The notes beneath the pieces were generated by a model that searched no databases, was not told the DNA's origin, and saw only the letters and a list, made by a program, of their open reading frames with translations. The position numbers and the translations under genes were made by a program. From contig CAJTEX010000016.1 in NCBI GenBank assembly GCA_910575615.1, forward strand, positions 1 through 63,844: DNA of 63,844 nt. The letters are read 5' to 3'. Below are positions 51,738 to 60,859 of this stretch, piece after piece. Position 1 is the stretch's first letter, and every line of letters starts with the position of its first letter. This DNA is from Bacteroidales bacterium. GTDB lineage: Bacteria > Bacteroidota > Bacteroidia > Bacteroidales > Muribaculaceae.

Positions 51738-52415
51738 ATGAAGACAGGAATCATAGTGGCGATGGAGAGCGAGCTTGACATGCTCCTCCCCCTCGTCGAA
51801 GACATGAAAGAGACAACCGTCAACGGCTACACGATACGACAGGGACGGATGGGCGCAAACGAGGTGGCCATAATGCAGACCGGCATCGGCAAGGTCAACG
51901 CCGCCGTCGGGGCGATTTCCCTGATCGACACCTTCAACCCAGACCTGGTGGTCAACACCGGCATCGCCGGAGGCACCGGCCAGGGAGCTGGAATCCTCGA
52001 CGTGGTCATCGCCGACCGCATCGGCTACCATGACGTCTACTGCGGCCCGGGCAACGCCCGCGGACAGGTGCAAGGGCTTCCCGAGCTGTTCACATGCCGG
52101 GGCGACCAGCTTGTCAACCTCGCCGCCGTCAGCGCCAACCCCGCCGTGCGCCGCGGACTGATAGCCTCCGGCGACCTTTTCGTCTCCACCCCCGCCGAAC
52201 TGCGGGCCGTGCTGGAGGTGCAGCCCGAGGCTGTCGCCGTCGACATGGAGTCGGGGGCCATCGCCCAGGTCTGCCATCTCAGGGATGTGCCGTTCCTGGC
52301 CATCCGGGTGGTGTCAGACACCCCCGGCGTGGAAAACCATCACGAACAATACGGCGAGTTCTTCACCATCGCACCCCGCTCAACATTCGAGGTCGTCAGG
52401 GCGTTACTCTCTTAA
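51738..52415 (+). CDS. mtnN: 5'-methylthioadenosine/S-adenosylhomocysteine nucleosidase
   Basis: This enzyme removes adenine from MTA and SAH, in methionine salvage and the activated methyl cycle. The conserved segments are GIIVAMESELD, VNTGIAGG, VAVDMESGAIAQVC and RVVSDTPG. The catalytic Glu lies in the DMESGA segment and the Asp in SDTPG. It is 225 aa, usual length, starting at 51738. Confidence 0.93.
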   Translation: MKTGIIVAMESELDMLLPLVEDMKETTVNGYTIRQGRMGANEVAIMQTGIGKVNAAVGAISLIDTFNPDLVVNTGIAGGTGQGAGILDVVIADRIGYHDVYCGPGNARGQVQGLPELFTCRGDQLVNLAAVSANPAVRRGLIASGDLFVSTPAELRAVLEVQPEAVAVDMESGAIAQVCHLRDVPFLAIRVVSDTPGVENHHEQYGEFFTIAPRSTFEVVRALLS

Positions 52416-52446
52416 ACAGAAGAGGGAACCAATAAAGTCCAGAGCG

Positions 52447-53112
52447 ATGTACAAAGACCTCCAGGCAATACGCGGAAAATTCTACATCCACCGCCTCATC
52501 GACGAGGGGGAACACGAGCATCAGGATTTCAAGTTCAAGATTTCCGACGCGCGGAAAATCGCCCATTCCATATCCGCCTTCGCCAACAACGACGGAGGCC
52601 GGCTGCTCGTGGGGGTGAAAGACAACGGCGTGGTGGCCGGCATCCGCTCCGAGGAAGACCTCCACGTCATCGAGGCCGCGGCGACGGTCTTCTGCCGCCC
52701 GTCGGTCGAGGTGGAGATGCAGGCATTCCTCTGCGAGGAAGGCGCGGTGGTGCTGAGGGCATCCATCCCTAAAGCCTCGCGACGCCCCGTGGAATGCAAG
52801 GAGGCCGACGGCAGCTGGAGGGCCTATTACCGGGTTGCAGACGAGAACATCGTGGCCCATCCCCTGATGGTCAAGGCCTGGAGGCTTATGGAAGAGAGCG
52901 CCGACTCTGGCGGAGTGGCCTACTCGGCCCCGGAAGGGGCATTGCTGGCGGCCCTCGGCCGCCGTGGCCCCTCATCAGTCGAGGAGCTTATGGTCGACAC
53001 CCATCTCTCGCGCCAGACAGCCGAGGACATCATCGTCAGGATGGCCTCGATGGGCATGATTACCTTTGAGTACCACTCCCCCTGCTTCCTCCTGACCCTC
53101 AACAATCAATAA
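52447..53112 (+). CDS. AlbA_2 (Schlafen-type) DNA-binding domain protein
   Basis: This 221-aa protein carries an AlbA_2 domain: HEHQDFKFKISDARKIAHS, then SAFANNDGGRLLVGVKDNGVVAGI. A C-terminal winged helix (SSVEELMVDTHLSRQTAEDIIVRMAS) follows, so it is a likely transcriptional regulator. It lacks the HATPase part present in the island protein at 8391-9920. It is 31 bp after mtnN and 6 bp before uvrC in the same direction, probably one transcript. Confidence 0.85.
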   Translation: MYKDLQAIRGKFYIHRLIDEGEHEHQDFKFKISDARKIAHSISAFANNDGGRLLVGVKDNGVVAGIRSEEDLHVIEAAATVFCRPSVEVEMQAFLCEEGAVVLRASIPKASRRPVECKEADGSWRAYYRVADENIVAHPLMVKAWRLMEESADSGGVAYSAPEGALLAALGRRGPSSVEELMVDTHLSRQTAEDIIVRMASMGMITFEYHSPCFLLTLNNQ

Positions 53113-53118
53113 ACCACC

Positions 53119-54939
53119 TTGGGCAAGCACAGCAAAGACAAATCACCCGAATTGCGCGAGAAAATCTCGCTTCTCCCCGAGACCCCCGGAGTCTACATGT
53201 ATTACGACTCTGAGGGGACGGTCATATATGTGGGCAAAGCAAAGAACCTCAAGCGGCGCGTGTCGAGCTATTTCAACCGCACCCACGATGTGTTGCGCAC
53301 CAACCTGCTGGTGCGCGCCATCGCCGACATGAGCTACATCGTGGTGCCAACCGAGGCCGACGCTCTCAACCTTGAGAACTCTATGATCAAGGAGTACAAG
53401 CCCCGCTACAATGTCTTGCTCAAGGATGACAAGTCATACCCCTGGATATGCGTCACCAAGGAGATGTTTCCACGCGTCTTCATGACCCGTCAGCGGCTGC
53501 GCGACGGCTCGAAATATTTCGGCCCGTACACCGACGCCGGGGCCGCCCGCGCGGTGCTGGCGCTCATCCATGAGCTCCACCCCATCCGCGGATGCCGCAT
53601 CCCCATCACCCCTGCCTCGCTCGCCCGAGGCAAAGGCCGCCTCTGCCTCGAATACCACCTGCGGCGTTGCGCCGGATGCTGCGTCGGGAAAATCCCCGAG
53701 GAGGAATACGCCGCCTACATCGACAATGTCAGGCAGATACTGCGCGGCGACACCGGCGAACTGCTCGCCCATCTGCGCTCACAGATGGAGGAACTTGCCT
53801 CGCAGCTGCGTTTCGAGGAAGCCCAGGAGCTTAAGGAGCAATACCAGAAAGTGGAGCGCTACCAGGCCAAAAGCGTTATCGTCAATCCGGCGCTCGACAG
53901 CGTGGATGTCTTCGGCGTGGACGACGACGGCTCAAACGACGTGTACATCAACTACATGCACGTCCGCCGCGGGGCCGTGGCCCGTTCGCTCACCCTCCAG
54001 TACAAGAGACGGCTCGAGGAGACCCGCCCCCAGCTCCTGTCATACGCCATGCAGGAGATACGCCAGCGTTTCAACATCAGCTTCGACGAAGTGATAGTCG
54101 CTGAGGCCCCCGACATGGAGTTCCCCTCGATGACCGTCACCATCCCCCAGAGGGGCGACAAATTCAAGCTCCTCGACGTGTCGGCCCGCAACGCCCGGCA
54201 ACACCGCCTCGACGCGCTCAAGCATCTCGAGAAGGTCGACCCCGAGAAACGCGCGATGAAGACCCTCGAGCGCATCAAGGCCGACTTCAGGCTCAACGAG
54301 CTGCCGCGCCACATCGAGTGTTTCGACAACTCCAACATACAGGGCACCAACCCGGTGGCCTCATGTGTGGTGTTCCGCGACGCGAAACCATCAAAAAAAG
54401 ACTACCGCCATTTCAACATCAAGACCGTCGAAGGCCCCGACGACTTCGCATCGATGAAGGAGGTGCTGACCCGACGATACACACGCATGATGGAGGAAGC
54501 CCCCGACGACCTCCCCCAGCTGATAGTCGTCGACGGCGGCAAAGGGCAGCTCTCATCAGCCGTGGAGGCCCTCGATGAAATCGGCCTGCGCGGCAAGATA
54601 GCCCTCGTGGGGATAGCCAAACGACTGGAGGAGATATATTTCCCGGGCGACTCGGTGCCGTTATACATTGACAAGAACTCAGAATCGCTGAAGGTGGTGC
54701 AGCACCTACGCGACGAGGCCCACCGCTTCGGCATCACACATCACCGCAACCGGCGCTCAAAGACCCAGATTGTCAGCGAACTGTCGACAATCCCCGGCAT
54801 CGGGCCGGCCACGGAGCAGGCTCTGCTTTCACGGTTCAAAAGCGTGAAACGCATCTCGGCGGCCACCCTCGACGCGCTCGCCGAGGTTGTCGGCCCCGCC
54901 AAGGCACGGCTCATCCGCGACCACTTCACCAGGCCCTGA
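53119..54939 (+). CDS. uvrC: Excinuclease ABC subunit C
   Basis: This is the nucleotide-excision-repair incision nuclease. The N-terminal GIY-YIG domain (LPETPGVYMYYDSEGTVIYVGKA) makes the 3' incision. A UVR domain (ASQLRFEEAQELKEQY) binds UvrB. The C-terminal RNase H-like domain has CFDNSNIQGTNPVAS and VVDGGKGQL, and a helix-hairpin-helix (LSTIPGIGPATEQALLSRFK) ends it. The only plausible start is a TTG at 53119, which gives MGKHSKDKSPELREKI; no ATG precedes the conserved LPETPGVY. A weak start codon could lower the level of this nuclease. It is 606 aa, full length. Confidence 0.95.
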   Translation: MGKHSKDKSPELREKISLLPETPGVYMYYDSEGTVIYVGKAKNLKRRVSSYFNRTHDVLRTNLLVRAIADMSYIVVPTEADALNLENSMIKEYKPRYNVLLKDDKSYPWICVTKEMFPRVFMTRQRLRDGSKYFGPYTDAGAARAVLALIHELHPIRGCRIPITPASLARGKGRLCLEYHLRRCAGCCVGKIPEEEYAAYIDNVRQILRGDTGELLAHLRSQMEELASQLRFEEAQELKEQYQKVERYQAKSVIVNPALDSVDVFGVDDDGSNDVYINYMHVRRGAVARSLTLQYKRRLEETRPQLLSYAMQEIRQRFNISFDEVIVAEAPDMEFPSMTVTIPQRGDKFKLLDVSARNARQHRLDALKHLEKVDPEKRAMKTLERIKADFRLNELPRHIECFDNSNIQGTNPVASCVVFRDAKPSKKDYRHFNIKTVEGPDDFASMKEVLTRRYTRMMEEAPDDLPQLIVVDGGKGQLSSAVEALDEIGLRGKIALVGIAKRLEEIYFPGDSVPLYIDKNSESLKVVQHLRDEAHRFGITHHRNRRSKTQIVSELSTIPGIGPATEQALLSRFKSVKRISAATLDALAEVVGPAKARLIRDHFTRP

Positions 54940-55116
54940 CCACCATTCTGGCGCTACTGGCTGCCTCCTGACCACGCCGCCTCCGATTTATGGACGCAAG
55001 CGCAATAAGGGAGCGGTTATCACGTTAATAATTAGCAGATAGCCCTCTGACCGACAGCATACGTCCAAGGCCCCGCGCATATGGTCAACGCATATGGTCA
55101 ATCCGGATTTCCCATT

Positions 55117-56556
55117 ATGAAAAGATTCAAGATATTTTTCTCCCTCCTCGCAGGGTTGCTCGCCATATCGGCGACCCTCACCTCCTGCATCCAGGACGCA
55201 GTCTCCACCTCAGCCGCCGACCAGCCGACATTCTCGACCGACACAGTCAGGATGGGTTCGCTGCTGACCCTCGGCCCGTCTCCGACAAGCCGTTTCATCG
55301 TCTACAACCGCCACGACAAGATAATGAACATCAGCGACATCGCATTCCGCGACGACGAAGCCGGCCAGTTCCGCATCAACGTCGACGGCATGAGCGGTCG
55401 CCGTTTCAGCAATGTCGAGATACGCCCCAACGACTCGATTTTCGTATTCGTGGAGGCCACCCTGGCCGAGAACGGCCAGGACCTCCCTGTCAACGTGCTG
55501 GCCCATATCGATTTCCGCGTCAACGGGGTCACATCCTCCATGCCCGTGAAAGCCAGCGGCCAGGATGTCACCCGCCTGAGCGGCGACACCCGTTTCGCCG
55601 CCGACGCCTCCCTGTCGCCCGGCAAACCCTACCTGGTCTGCGACTCGATAGTCGTGGAGGAGGGGGCCACCCTCTCTTTGCCTGCCGGAACACGGCTGCT
55701 TATGCACGACAAGGCTGAGATAATCGTCCACGGCACCCTTCTCGTCACAGGCTCAACGGAGAAACCAGTGGAAATCACCGGTGACCGCTCAGGATTCGTG
55801 GCCGCATCGATTCCCTACGAGGTGATGTCAGGCCAGTGGGGCGGCATTCGCTTCTCCCCCACCTCAACAGGCAATGAGATCCACCAGGCATCAATCCGCA
55901 ACTCGGAATGGGGCATAATACTCGACCACTGCGGCGGCTCCCGCCAGGCCCCGGCGCTGATACTCCACAACTCCGTGGTGCGCAACACCAAGAACTATGT
56001 CGTGGAGGCCATCCACTCCTCGCTGACCGCCGTCGGCTGCGAGCTGTCCGACGCGTCACTCGGAATCCTGCGCCTGGTAGGCTCTGAACACCTCGTGTCA
56101 CAGTCAACTCTGGCCAACTATTACCTCTTCACCGCCATCGGAGGCCCCGCCCTACAGTTTGAGCATCTCGATCCCGAAAACGAGTCTGTTTCCGAGCCAT
56201 CCGACGATGACACACTGCCGTGGATGTCAGACACCGAAATCCACAACTCCATAATATATGGTCTCGGACCCGACCTGTCACACGGCGACCTCGAAGGCCT
56301 CCCCGTCACTATCGTCAACTGCCTGCTGAAGTCAGCCGGTTCTGACGACTTCAACTTCATCAACTGCCTGTGGGACACAGACCCCCTCTTCGGAGTCTCC
56401 CGCGAAGACTACATCTTCGACTACCGCCTGGCATCAGACTCCCCCGCCATCGGCGCGGGAGACACCGACCGCCACTACCCCCTGGCCGACACCGACATGT
56501 ACGGCGACAGCCGCCTCCCCCTCCCCACCCTCGGTGCCTACCAGCAACCCCGCTGA
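55117..56556 (+). CDS. Surface or periplasmic lipoprotein with beta-helix fold
   Basis: The protein starts at MKRFKIFFSLLAGLLA (55117) and has a lipobox LTSC at about residue 24. A beta-rich domain resembling the N-terminal parts of T9SS cargo precedes repeats of a right-handed parallel beta-helix (ILHNSVVRNTKNYVVEAIHS). The end (DSPAIGAGDTD, then MYGDSRLPLPTLGAY) matches the choice-of-anchor Q-type ending. It is 479 aa. It is probably carbohydrate- or surface-related; no catalytic residues could be identified. Two copies of GCATATGGTCAA lie upstream (55078-55101), overlapping an earlier possible start at 55081. Confidence 0.8.
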   Translation: MKRFKIFFSLLAGLLAISATLTSCIQDAVSTSAADQPTFSTDTVRMGSLLTLGPSPTSRFIVYNRHDKIMNISDIAFRDDEAGQFRINVDGMSGRRFSNVEIRPNDSIFVFVEATLAENGQDLPVNVLAHIDFRVNGVTSSMPVKASGQDVTRLSGDTRFAADASLSPGKPYLVCDSIVVEEGATLSLPAGTRLLMHDKAEIIVHGTLLVTGSTEKPVEITGDRSGFVAASIPYEVMSGQWGGIRFSPTSTGNEIHQASIRNSEWGIILDHCGGSRQAPALILHNSVVRNTKNYVVEAIHSSLTAVGCELSDASLGILRLVGSEHLVSQSTLANYYLFTAIGGPALQFEHLDPENESVSEPSDDDTLPWMSDTEIHNSIIYGLGPDLSHGDLEGLPVTIVNCLLKSAGSDDFNFINCLWDTDPLFGVSREDYIFDYRLASDSPAIGAGDTDRHYPLADTDMYGDSRLPLPTLGAYQQPR

Positions 56557-56756
56557 CCTATCCCCGAACCCACGTTGGAATCCACCCACGAGAATCCAAG
56601 TTGGAATCCACCCACGAATCAGTAGGATTCACAGTCCCGCTGTTTAAATCCGTGTAATCAATCACAATAATAGAAATCCGTTTAAATCTGTGAAATCTGT
56701 GGAATCTGCGAGACCTCCCGGGAGCGAAGCGACCCCATATTATCTGCGGGAAATCT

Positions 56757-56850
56757 GCGTATCTGCGGAATCTGCGTGAGACCCTTTTGTAGATTAGGCC
56801 GTCAGCAAGCAAGCAGGTAAAAACTCACGCAGATTCCGCAGATACGCGGA
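56757..56850. repeat. Dispersed palindromic repeat family, inverted pair
   Basis: The 24-bp arms 56757-56780 and 56824-56847 are perfect inverted copies. Positions 56824-56850 equal 18232-18258 without a mismatch over 27 bp, so this sequence is a dispersed intergenic repeat that at 18.2 kb also acts as a terminator stem. Confidence 0.8.
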
Positions 56851-57029
56851 TTTTCACGGATGTTTTGGATGATATAAGATTTATCGGGATTGGTGGAGAT
56901 GGGGCTCACAGATTACACAGATTTCACAGATTTCACAGATTACACAGAGGCCATCCGGACGGCACACTTCACTTTCACAAGCCGACATCTATAAAAGATT
57001 CTTTCAGAATCCCACATCTGACACATTTA

Positions 57030-57064
57030 CCTGGGGTTGCTGGCACAAGGCCACCAACCCCAGG
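57030..57064 (-). terminator. Second hairpin downstream of porU
   Basis: CCTGGGGTTG (57030-57039) and CAACCCCAGG (57055-57064) form a 10-bp stem with a further inner TGG/CCA pairing. The T tract is weak. Confidence 0.5.
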
Positions 57065-57097
57065 CTAATAATTGATGAATCCTCCGGATTCGTGAGG

Positions 57098-57143
57098 ATG
57101 GTTTCCATAATTCCGGTAGAATGGTTTCCATAATCCCGGTGGA
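57098..57143 (+). repeat. 23-bp tandem repeat
   Basis: Two copies of a unit beginning ATGGTTTCCATAAT (57098-57120 and 57121-57143) differ at two positions. Non-coding. Confidence 0.8.
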
Positions 57144-57146
57144 ATA

Positions 57147-57183
57147 CACGCTGCGCCCGGGCAGGATACTCGGGCGCAGCGTG
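57147..57183 (-). terminator. Terminator of porU
   Basis: CACGCTGCGCCCG (57147-57159) and its perfect inverted copy (57171-57183) make a 13-bp GC-rich stem with an 11-nt loop, 28 bp past the porU stop. No long T tract, as is usual here. Confidence 0.65.
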
Positions 57184-57210
57184 ACAAGAGGGGGAAAGAG
57201 GAGGTGGGAA

Positions 57211-60200
57211 TCAGTTGGCGGTTACGGCCAGGCGGCGCGAGGCAGTGGAGGTCTTCTCGCCGGAATTGTCGTCGGAGACAGTGGCGCGGTAGAGGTAGAT
57301 GCCCCGGCCCACACGGTGGCCTCCATAGTCGGTGAGGTCCCAGGTGATGGGCTGGCTCTGGAACATGTCGCTGCGCCCCTGCTGGGTAGCCTGCCACAGA
57401 CGGCGGCCCATCATGTCAAACACCTCGATGGTCACTGTCAGGGCGCGGTCGGGACGGTCATGCGACACATAGAAATTGGCCTCAACCGAAGCGGGGTTGC
57501 AGTCGGTGTAGACATCGTATATCGTGGGGGTTATCTCCTTGGCCACGAAGAAATCGACAGTGGCCTCGGCCGAGTTTGGCGCGGTGTCCCAGACACGCAG
57601 GCGCAGGGTATGTGCCCCCACAGGGAGCCTTTCGATGGGATATGCTATGGTACCGCCCGGCACACCATTGGTGTAGGGGGTGAAATAATCAGCGACATCG
57701 GTGTAGCTCTTCGAGCCGTTGTCAAGATAAAGCCCCATCTGGTGGCCCACACCGGCGGTGGAGAGGTTTATGGCGCGGTCGTCGGAAATCTCAGCTATCA
57801 CCATCGGGGAATTGTTGACCTCGTCGCCCGACACGAACGACGGATGGTTGATGTAGAACGCGTCGATTGACGGAGGCACCACGTCAGGTTCGGCGTCAAA
57901 GTCTGTGCCATAGACATAGAAGTCGCGGTTGATGCCGACCGCCTCGTTGCCCTCATCATCATATGCGTAAAGGTTTATGGCGGCGTTGCGGTAGTTGTTG
58001 ACCACCTCAGACGGCATATTGACCGGGAGGATGAAGCGGCCATCCTTGACATCAGTGTTGCCTACCACCAGGCGGCCTCCCTGCTGGTCGAATGTCGTCG
58101 GCTGCCCGGCGCCATAGCCCTGGGTTGTCACCGACTGCTCGGCATCATAAATCGTGGCGACAAGACGGCCGTTGAATCCCGAGACGGGGGTGCCGTCAGG
58201 ATTCTCTATATGTCCGGCGATGGTTGTCTGCTGCCGGGCCATCAGGCATGGCGGCTCCTGGTCGGGAGCCACAGGCAGGTCAGTCTCGTGGATGCGGTCA
58301 ACCACCACCCTCGACGAGGGCATCATCAGCCTGAGCGCAGGGTTTCCCATAAGCACATAGCGGAGCTTGTTGGAGTCGGGACACGGAATCGGATCCCGGT
58401 TGTCCTGGGCATCTTTGTGGTTCTCGTCCATGTAGTCGTTCTTGGTGAGCATGTATATCTCCCCAAGGGTCATATATTTGCCATCCTCGCCACGCTGGAG
58501 GAAATGACGGCCGAGCGAAGCCGAGAGGTTGCCGTTGTTGGTGATGTAAACCGCTCTGGAGGCCGAGATGGCAGCAATCACACCGCCATTTGGATTCTTG
58601 AAAAGAATTTCCGCGCCCGATATCGACGGAGCATCCCAGCGCAGGAAGTTACAGGTGGCCCCGTAGACCACCGGCCAATGGCGCAGGTAGAGATTGTTGA
58701 GGTCGGAATATGTCACAAGGCTCTCGCCGGTGAGCGACGTGGAGTTGGCGTGGCCGGTGTAGAACCACAGCAGCGCCCCCTCGTCGAGATAGCGGTAAAA
58801 CACCTGGCGCGCCTCCTCGCAGATGTTTGAGGTGCGCTCATACTGGTCGATGTACAGCTTCTTGACGAAACCGTTCTCACCGCCGTCGCTGGCGGCAAGG
58901 TACTCGCTGAACCATTCGGCGTGGGTCATATGTATGCCCGCATCCTCATCGTCGGCGGTCACCAGGATATTGTTCTTCCAGTTGGAGCGGGGCATCTTGG
59001 TGTAATAGCGCTCCATCTTGTCGATGGCTGACTTCACATCGGCCTGCGACATTGCCGGGATGCGGCCCACGGCGATGCGCAGCTTGTCGGAGGAGGTAGT
59101 CACCCCCGAGTTGTCGTCAAGGAAGCCGAATATGTCGTCGGTCATGTAGGCATCGTTGTCATACAGGCCGTTGTCGCTGAACCACGCGGGCAGAAAGGTG
59201 TTGCCAAGCGACTTGCCGTATTCCGTCACCTGGCGTATGTCGCATACCGGACGGCTCAGGAACAGGGCGTAGCGCAATGGATTGCCGCTTGCCGACTGCC
59301 TGTCATAAAACATCTTCAGCAGCTTGCGGAACGACTGCACGTCGGGCGCACCTGATGAAAACTCGTTGTAAACCTCCTGCGGGGTCAGCACCGTGACATG
59401 CAGCGGGTCCACCGCATCCTTGCGGTGGAAGTCGGCCAGACGTTCGGCCTGGTATTTCCATGCCGGGAGGGTGAAAATCACCATCTCAGTGGCCGGGAGC
59501 GAGTGGAGGTTCTGGTTTTTCACCTCACCGACAAGGGTGGCTTCAAGGAACGGGGCCGAAGGCTTCCAGGCGGCGAAACGCCTCACGCCGGTGCGGCTCA
59601 GGCTCCAGGTCGAGCTACCTCCTGACGGAGCCGACAAATCCATCGCAGTGGCCTCCATCGGGGAAGTGATGTCCCACACCCGGGTGTCGGCATCAGCTCC
59701 GTGGAGCTGGAAACCCGACGTGCTGCCCGAAGCGTGGAAAATCTTGTTGCCATCCTCCAGGGTGAGCCGGCGGCTGTATGTCAGGGCGATATAGTTGAGG
59801 TTGGCCGACGTGACAGTTGAGGGACATGTGAAATTGACCCCTATCTGCACATTCTCCGAACTCACCTGGAAATCCTTGCGCGACAATCCCTCGATTCCAT
59901 GTCTCTCGCTGTCGGAGGTCGACGAGATACGGTCGCTGGAGGTGGTCGGAAGCGTGACCCCATTTGCTGTATAAATTATGGTAGAGGGGTCAGACAGCGT
60001 CTTTGCCACAAACGAGGCCTCCATCGACACCGGCGATGAGGTGTCGATGCCGGGCATGGCAATCTGGAACGTGCGCGAGCGGGTGTATTTGAAGTCCTCC
60101 CCGACCATCAGGAACCCGGCATACCCGGGCGACACCAGCTCCTGCTCGTGATAGGCCAAAGCCTGGTAGGTCTTGGCGGGAGCCGACGCGTAAGGGTCTG

Positions 60201-60705
60201 AGGCCGCATCGAGCTGAGGCACCAGACGCTCGTCATCGGTCTCCGACAGGAAATAATATCCAAGGAGGGTGAACGGGTTCTGCACCGGGCGCAGATATTT
60301 CGTAGCCGGGTTGCCAACCGTCACTGGCCCTTCGCCGAAGAACACGATTCCCCTCCCCGCCAGATACTCCGACGGGGCCTGGGGCAGGTCGTCGAGATAA
60401 GAGTTGTCGAGACGTTCGGGAAGACGCATCGCGCCATAGCCGTAGACTTTGACCCGCGAGGGATCGGAGAATCCCCACTGGCGCAGCTGCTGGTCGGAGA
60501 GCATGTGCATACCCGACTGGCTGACGGCGATTTTCACCCAGCGGCCCGAGGCAAGACGCGACGAGGAGGCGTAGGTGTCGGGGGAGAGCGCCGACACTGG
60601 CTGCCGGCCTGCGGCCCACATGAGCAATATGATCAACAGGGCGTAGAGAGAGCGACCGTGTTTGCGCCCGTATGATGATTTGCGGTAAATATATTTCATA
60701 GCCAT
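57211..60705 (-). CDS. porU: Type IX secretion system sortase PorU
   Basis: PorU is the gingipain-like (C25) peptidase at the cell surface that cuts the C-terminal signal of T9SS cargo and joins the cargo to A-LPS. The catalytic His 652 is in FYTGHANS and Cys 685 in YGATCNFLRWD, with a large N-terminal beta-rich region and a complete C-terminal signal-like domain (VTIEVFDMMGRRLW, then GIYLYRATV). It has a signal peptide and is 1164 aa, the usual size. It lies downstream of a large T9SS-type cargo on the same strand. Other T9SS genes (porV and so on) are outside the window. Confidence 0.93.
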   Translation of the reverse strand: MAMKYIYRKSSYGRKHGRSLYALLIILLMWAAGRQPVSALSPDTYASSSRLASGRWVKIAVSQSGMHMLSDQQLRQWGFSDPSRVKVYGYGAMRLPERLDNSYLDDLPQAPSEYLAGRGIVFFGEGPVTVGNPATKYLRPVQNPFTLLGYYFLSETDDERLVPQLDAASDPYASAPAKTYQALAYHEQELVSPGYAGFLMVGEDFKYTRSRTFQIAMPGIDTSSPVSMEASFVAKTLSDPSTIIYTANGVTLPTTSSDRISSTSDSERHGIEGLSRKDFQVSSENVQIGVNFTCPSTVTSANLNYIALTYSRRLTLEDGNKIFHASGSTSGFQLHGADADTRVWDITSPMEATAMDLSAPSGGSSTWSLSRTGVRRFAAWKPSAPFLEATLVGEVKNQNLHSLPATEMVIFTLPAWKYQAERLADFHRKDAVDPLHVTVLTPQEVYNEFSSGAPDVQSFRKLLKMFYDRQSASGNPLRYALFLSRPVCDIRQVTEYGKSLGNTFLPAWFSDNGLYDNDAYMTDDIFGFLDDNSGVTTSSDKLRIAVGRIPAMSQADVKSAIDKMERYYTKMPRSNWKNNILVTADDEDAGIHMTHAEWFSEYLAASDGGENGFVKKLYIDQYERTSNICEEARQVFYRYLDEGALLWFYTGHANSTSLTGESLVTYSDLNNLYLRHWPVVYGATCNFLRWDAPSISGAEILFKNPNGGVIAAISASRAVYITNNGNLSASLGRHFLQRGEDGKYMTLGEIYMLTKNDYMDENHKDAQDNRDPIPCPDSNKLRYVLMGNPALRLMMPSSRVVVDRIHETDLPVAPDQEPPCLMARQQTTIAGHIENPDGTPVSGFNGRLVATIYDAEQSVTTQGYGAGQPTTFDQQGGRLVVGNTDVKDGRFILPVNMPSEVVNNYRNAAINLYAYDDEGNEAVGINRDFYVYGTDFDAEPDVVPPSIDAFYINHPSFVSGDEVNNSPMVIAEISDDRAINLSTAGVGHQMGLYLDNGSKSYTDVADYFTPYTNGVPGGTIAYPIERLPVGAHTLRLRVWDTAPNSAEATVDFFVAKEITPTIYDVYTDCNPASVEANFYVSHDRPDRALTVTIEVFDMMGRRLWQATQQGRSDMFQSQPITWDLTDYGGHRVGRGIYLYRATVSDDNSGEKTSTASRRLAVTAN

Positions 60706-60800
60706 TCGATAATGACGGGATGTGCAACCGGATATAATCCCGCTAACATATTAACGGCTCTGACAGCGGTTTATTGCATCTGCCGCGCATACATGACATA

Positions 60801-60837
60801 CGGGATGCCGGCGGCAATACAGCCTGCCGGCACCCCG
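60801..60837 (-). terminator. Terminator between the SGNH gene and porU
   Basis: CGGGATGCCGGC (60801-60812) and GCCGGCACCCCG (60826-60837) form a 12-bp stem with one mismatch. It lies 23 bp past the end of the SGNH gene, so porU probably has its own promoter. Confidence 0.6.
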
Positions 60838-60859
60838 TGCATATCGTTGAGGCACACCC

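Larger units (their letters stand above)
56557..57210. other. Repeat-rich gap before porU
   Basis: This non-coding region is made of degenerate repeats: an 18-bp repeat at 56574-56591 and 56600-56617, stretches of the ATCTGTGAAATCTGTG type (about 56681-56711, and in reverse at about 56909-56948), a 24-bp perfect inverted repeat (56757-56780 with 56824-56847), a 23-bp tandem (57098-57120, 57121-57143) and two terminators for porU. I see no gene in it. Confidence 0.75.

Noticed and set aside
56645-56950. A CRISPR array in the repeat-rich gap
   Set aside because: The repeats are short, degenerate, in both orientations and without regular spacers; no cas genes are present.
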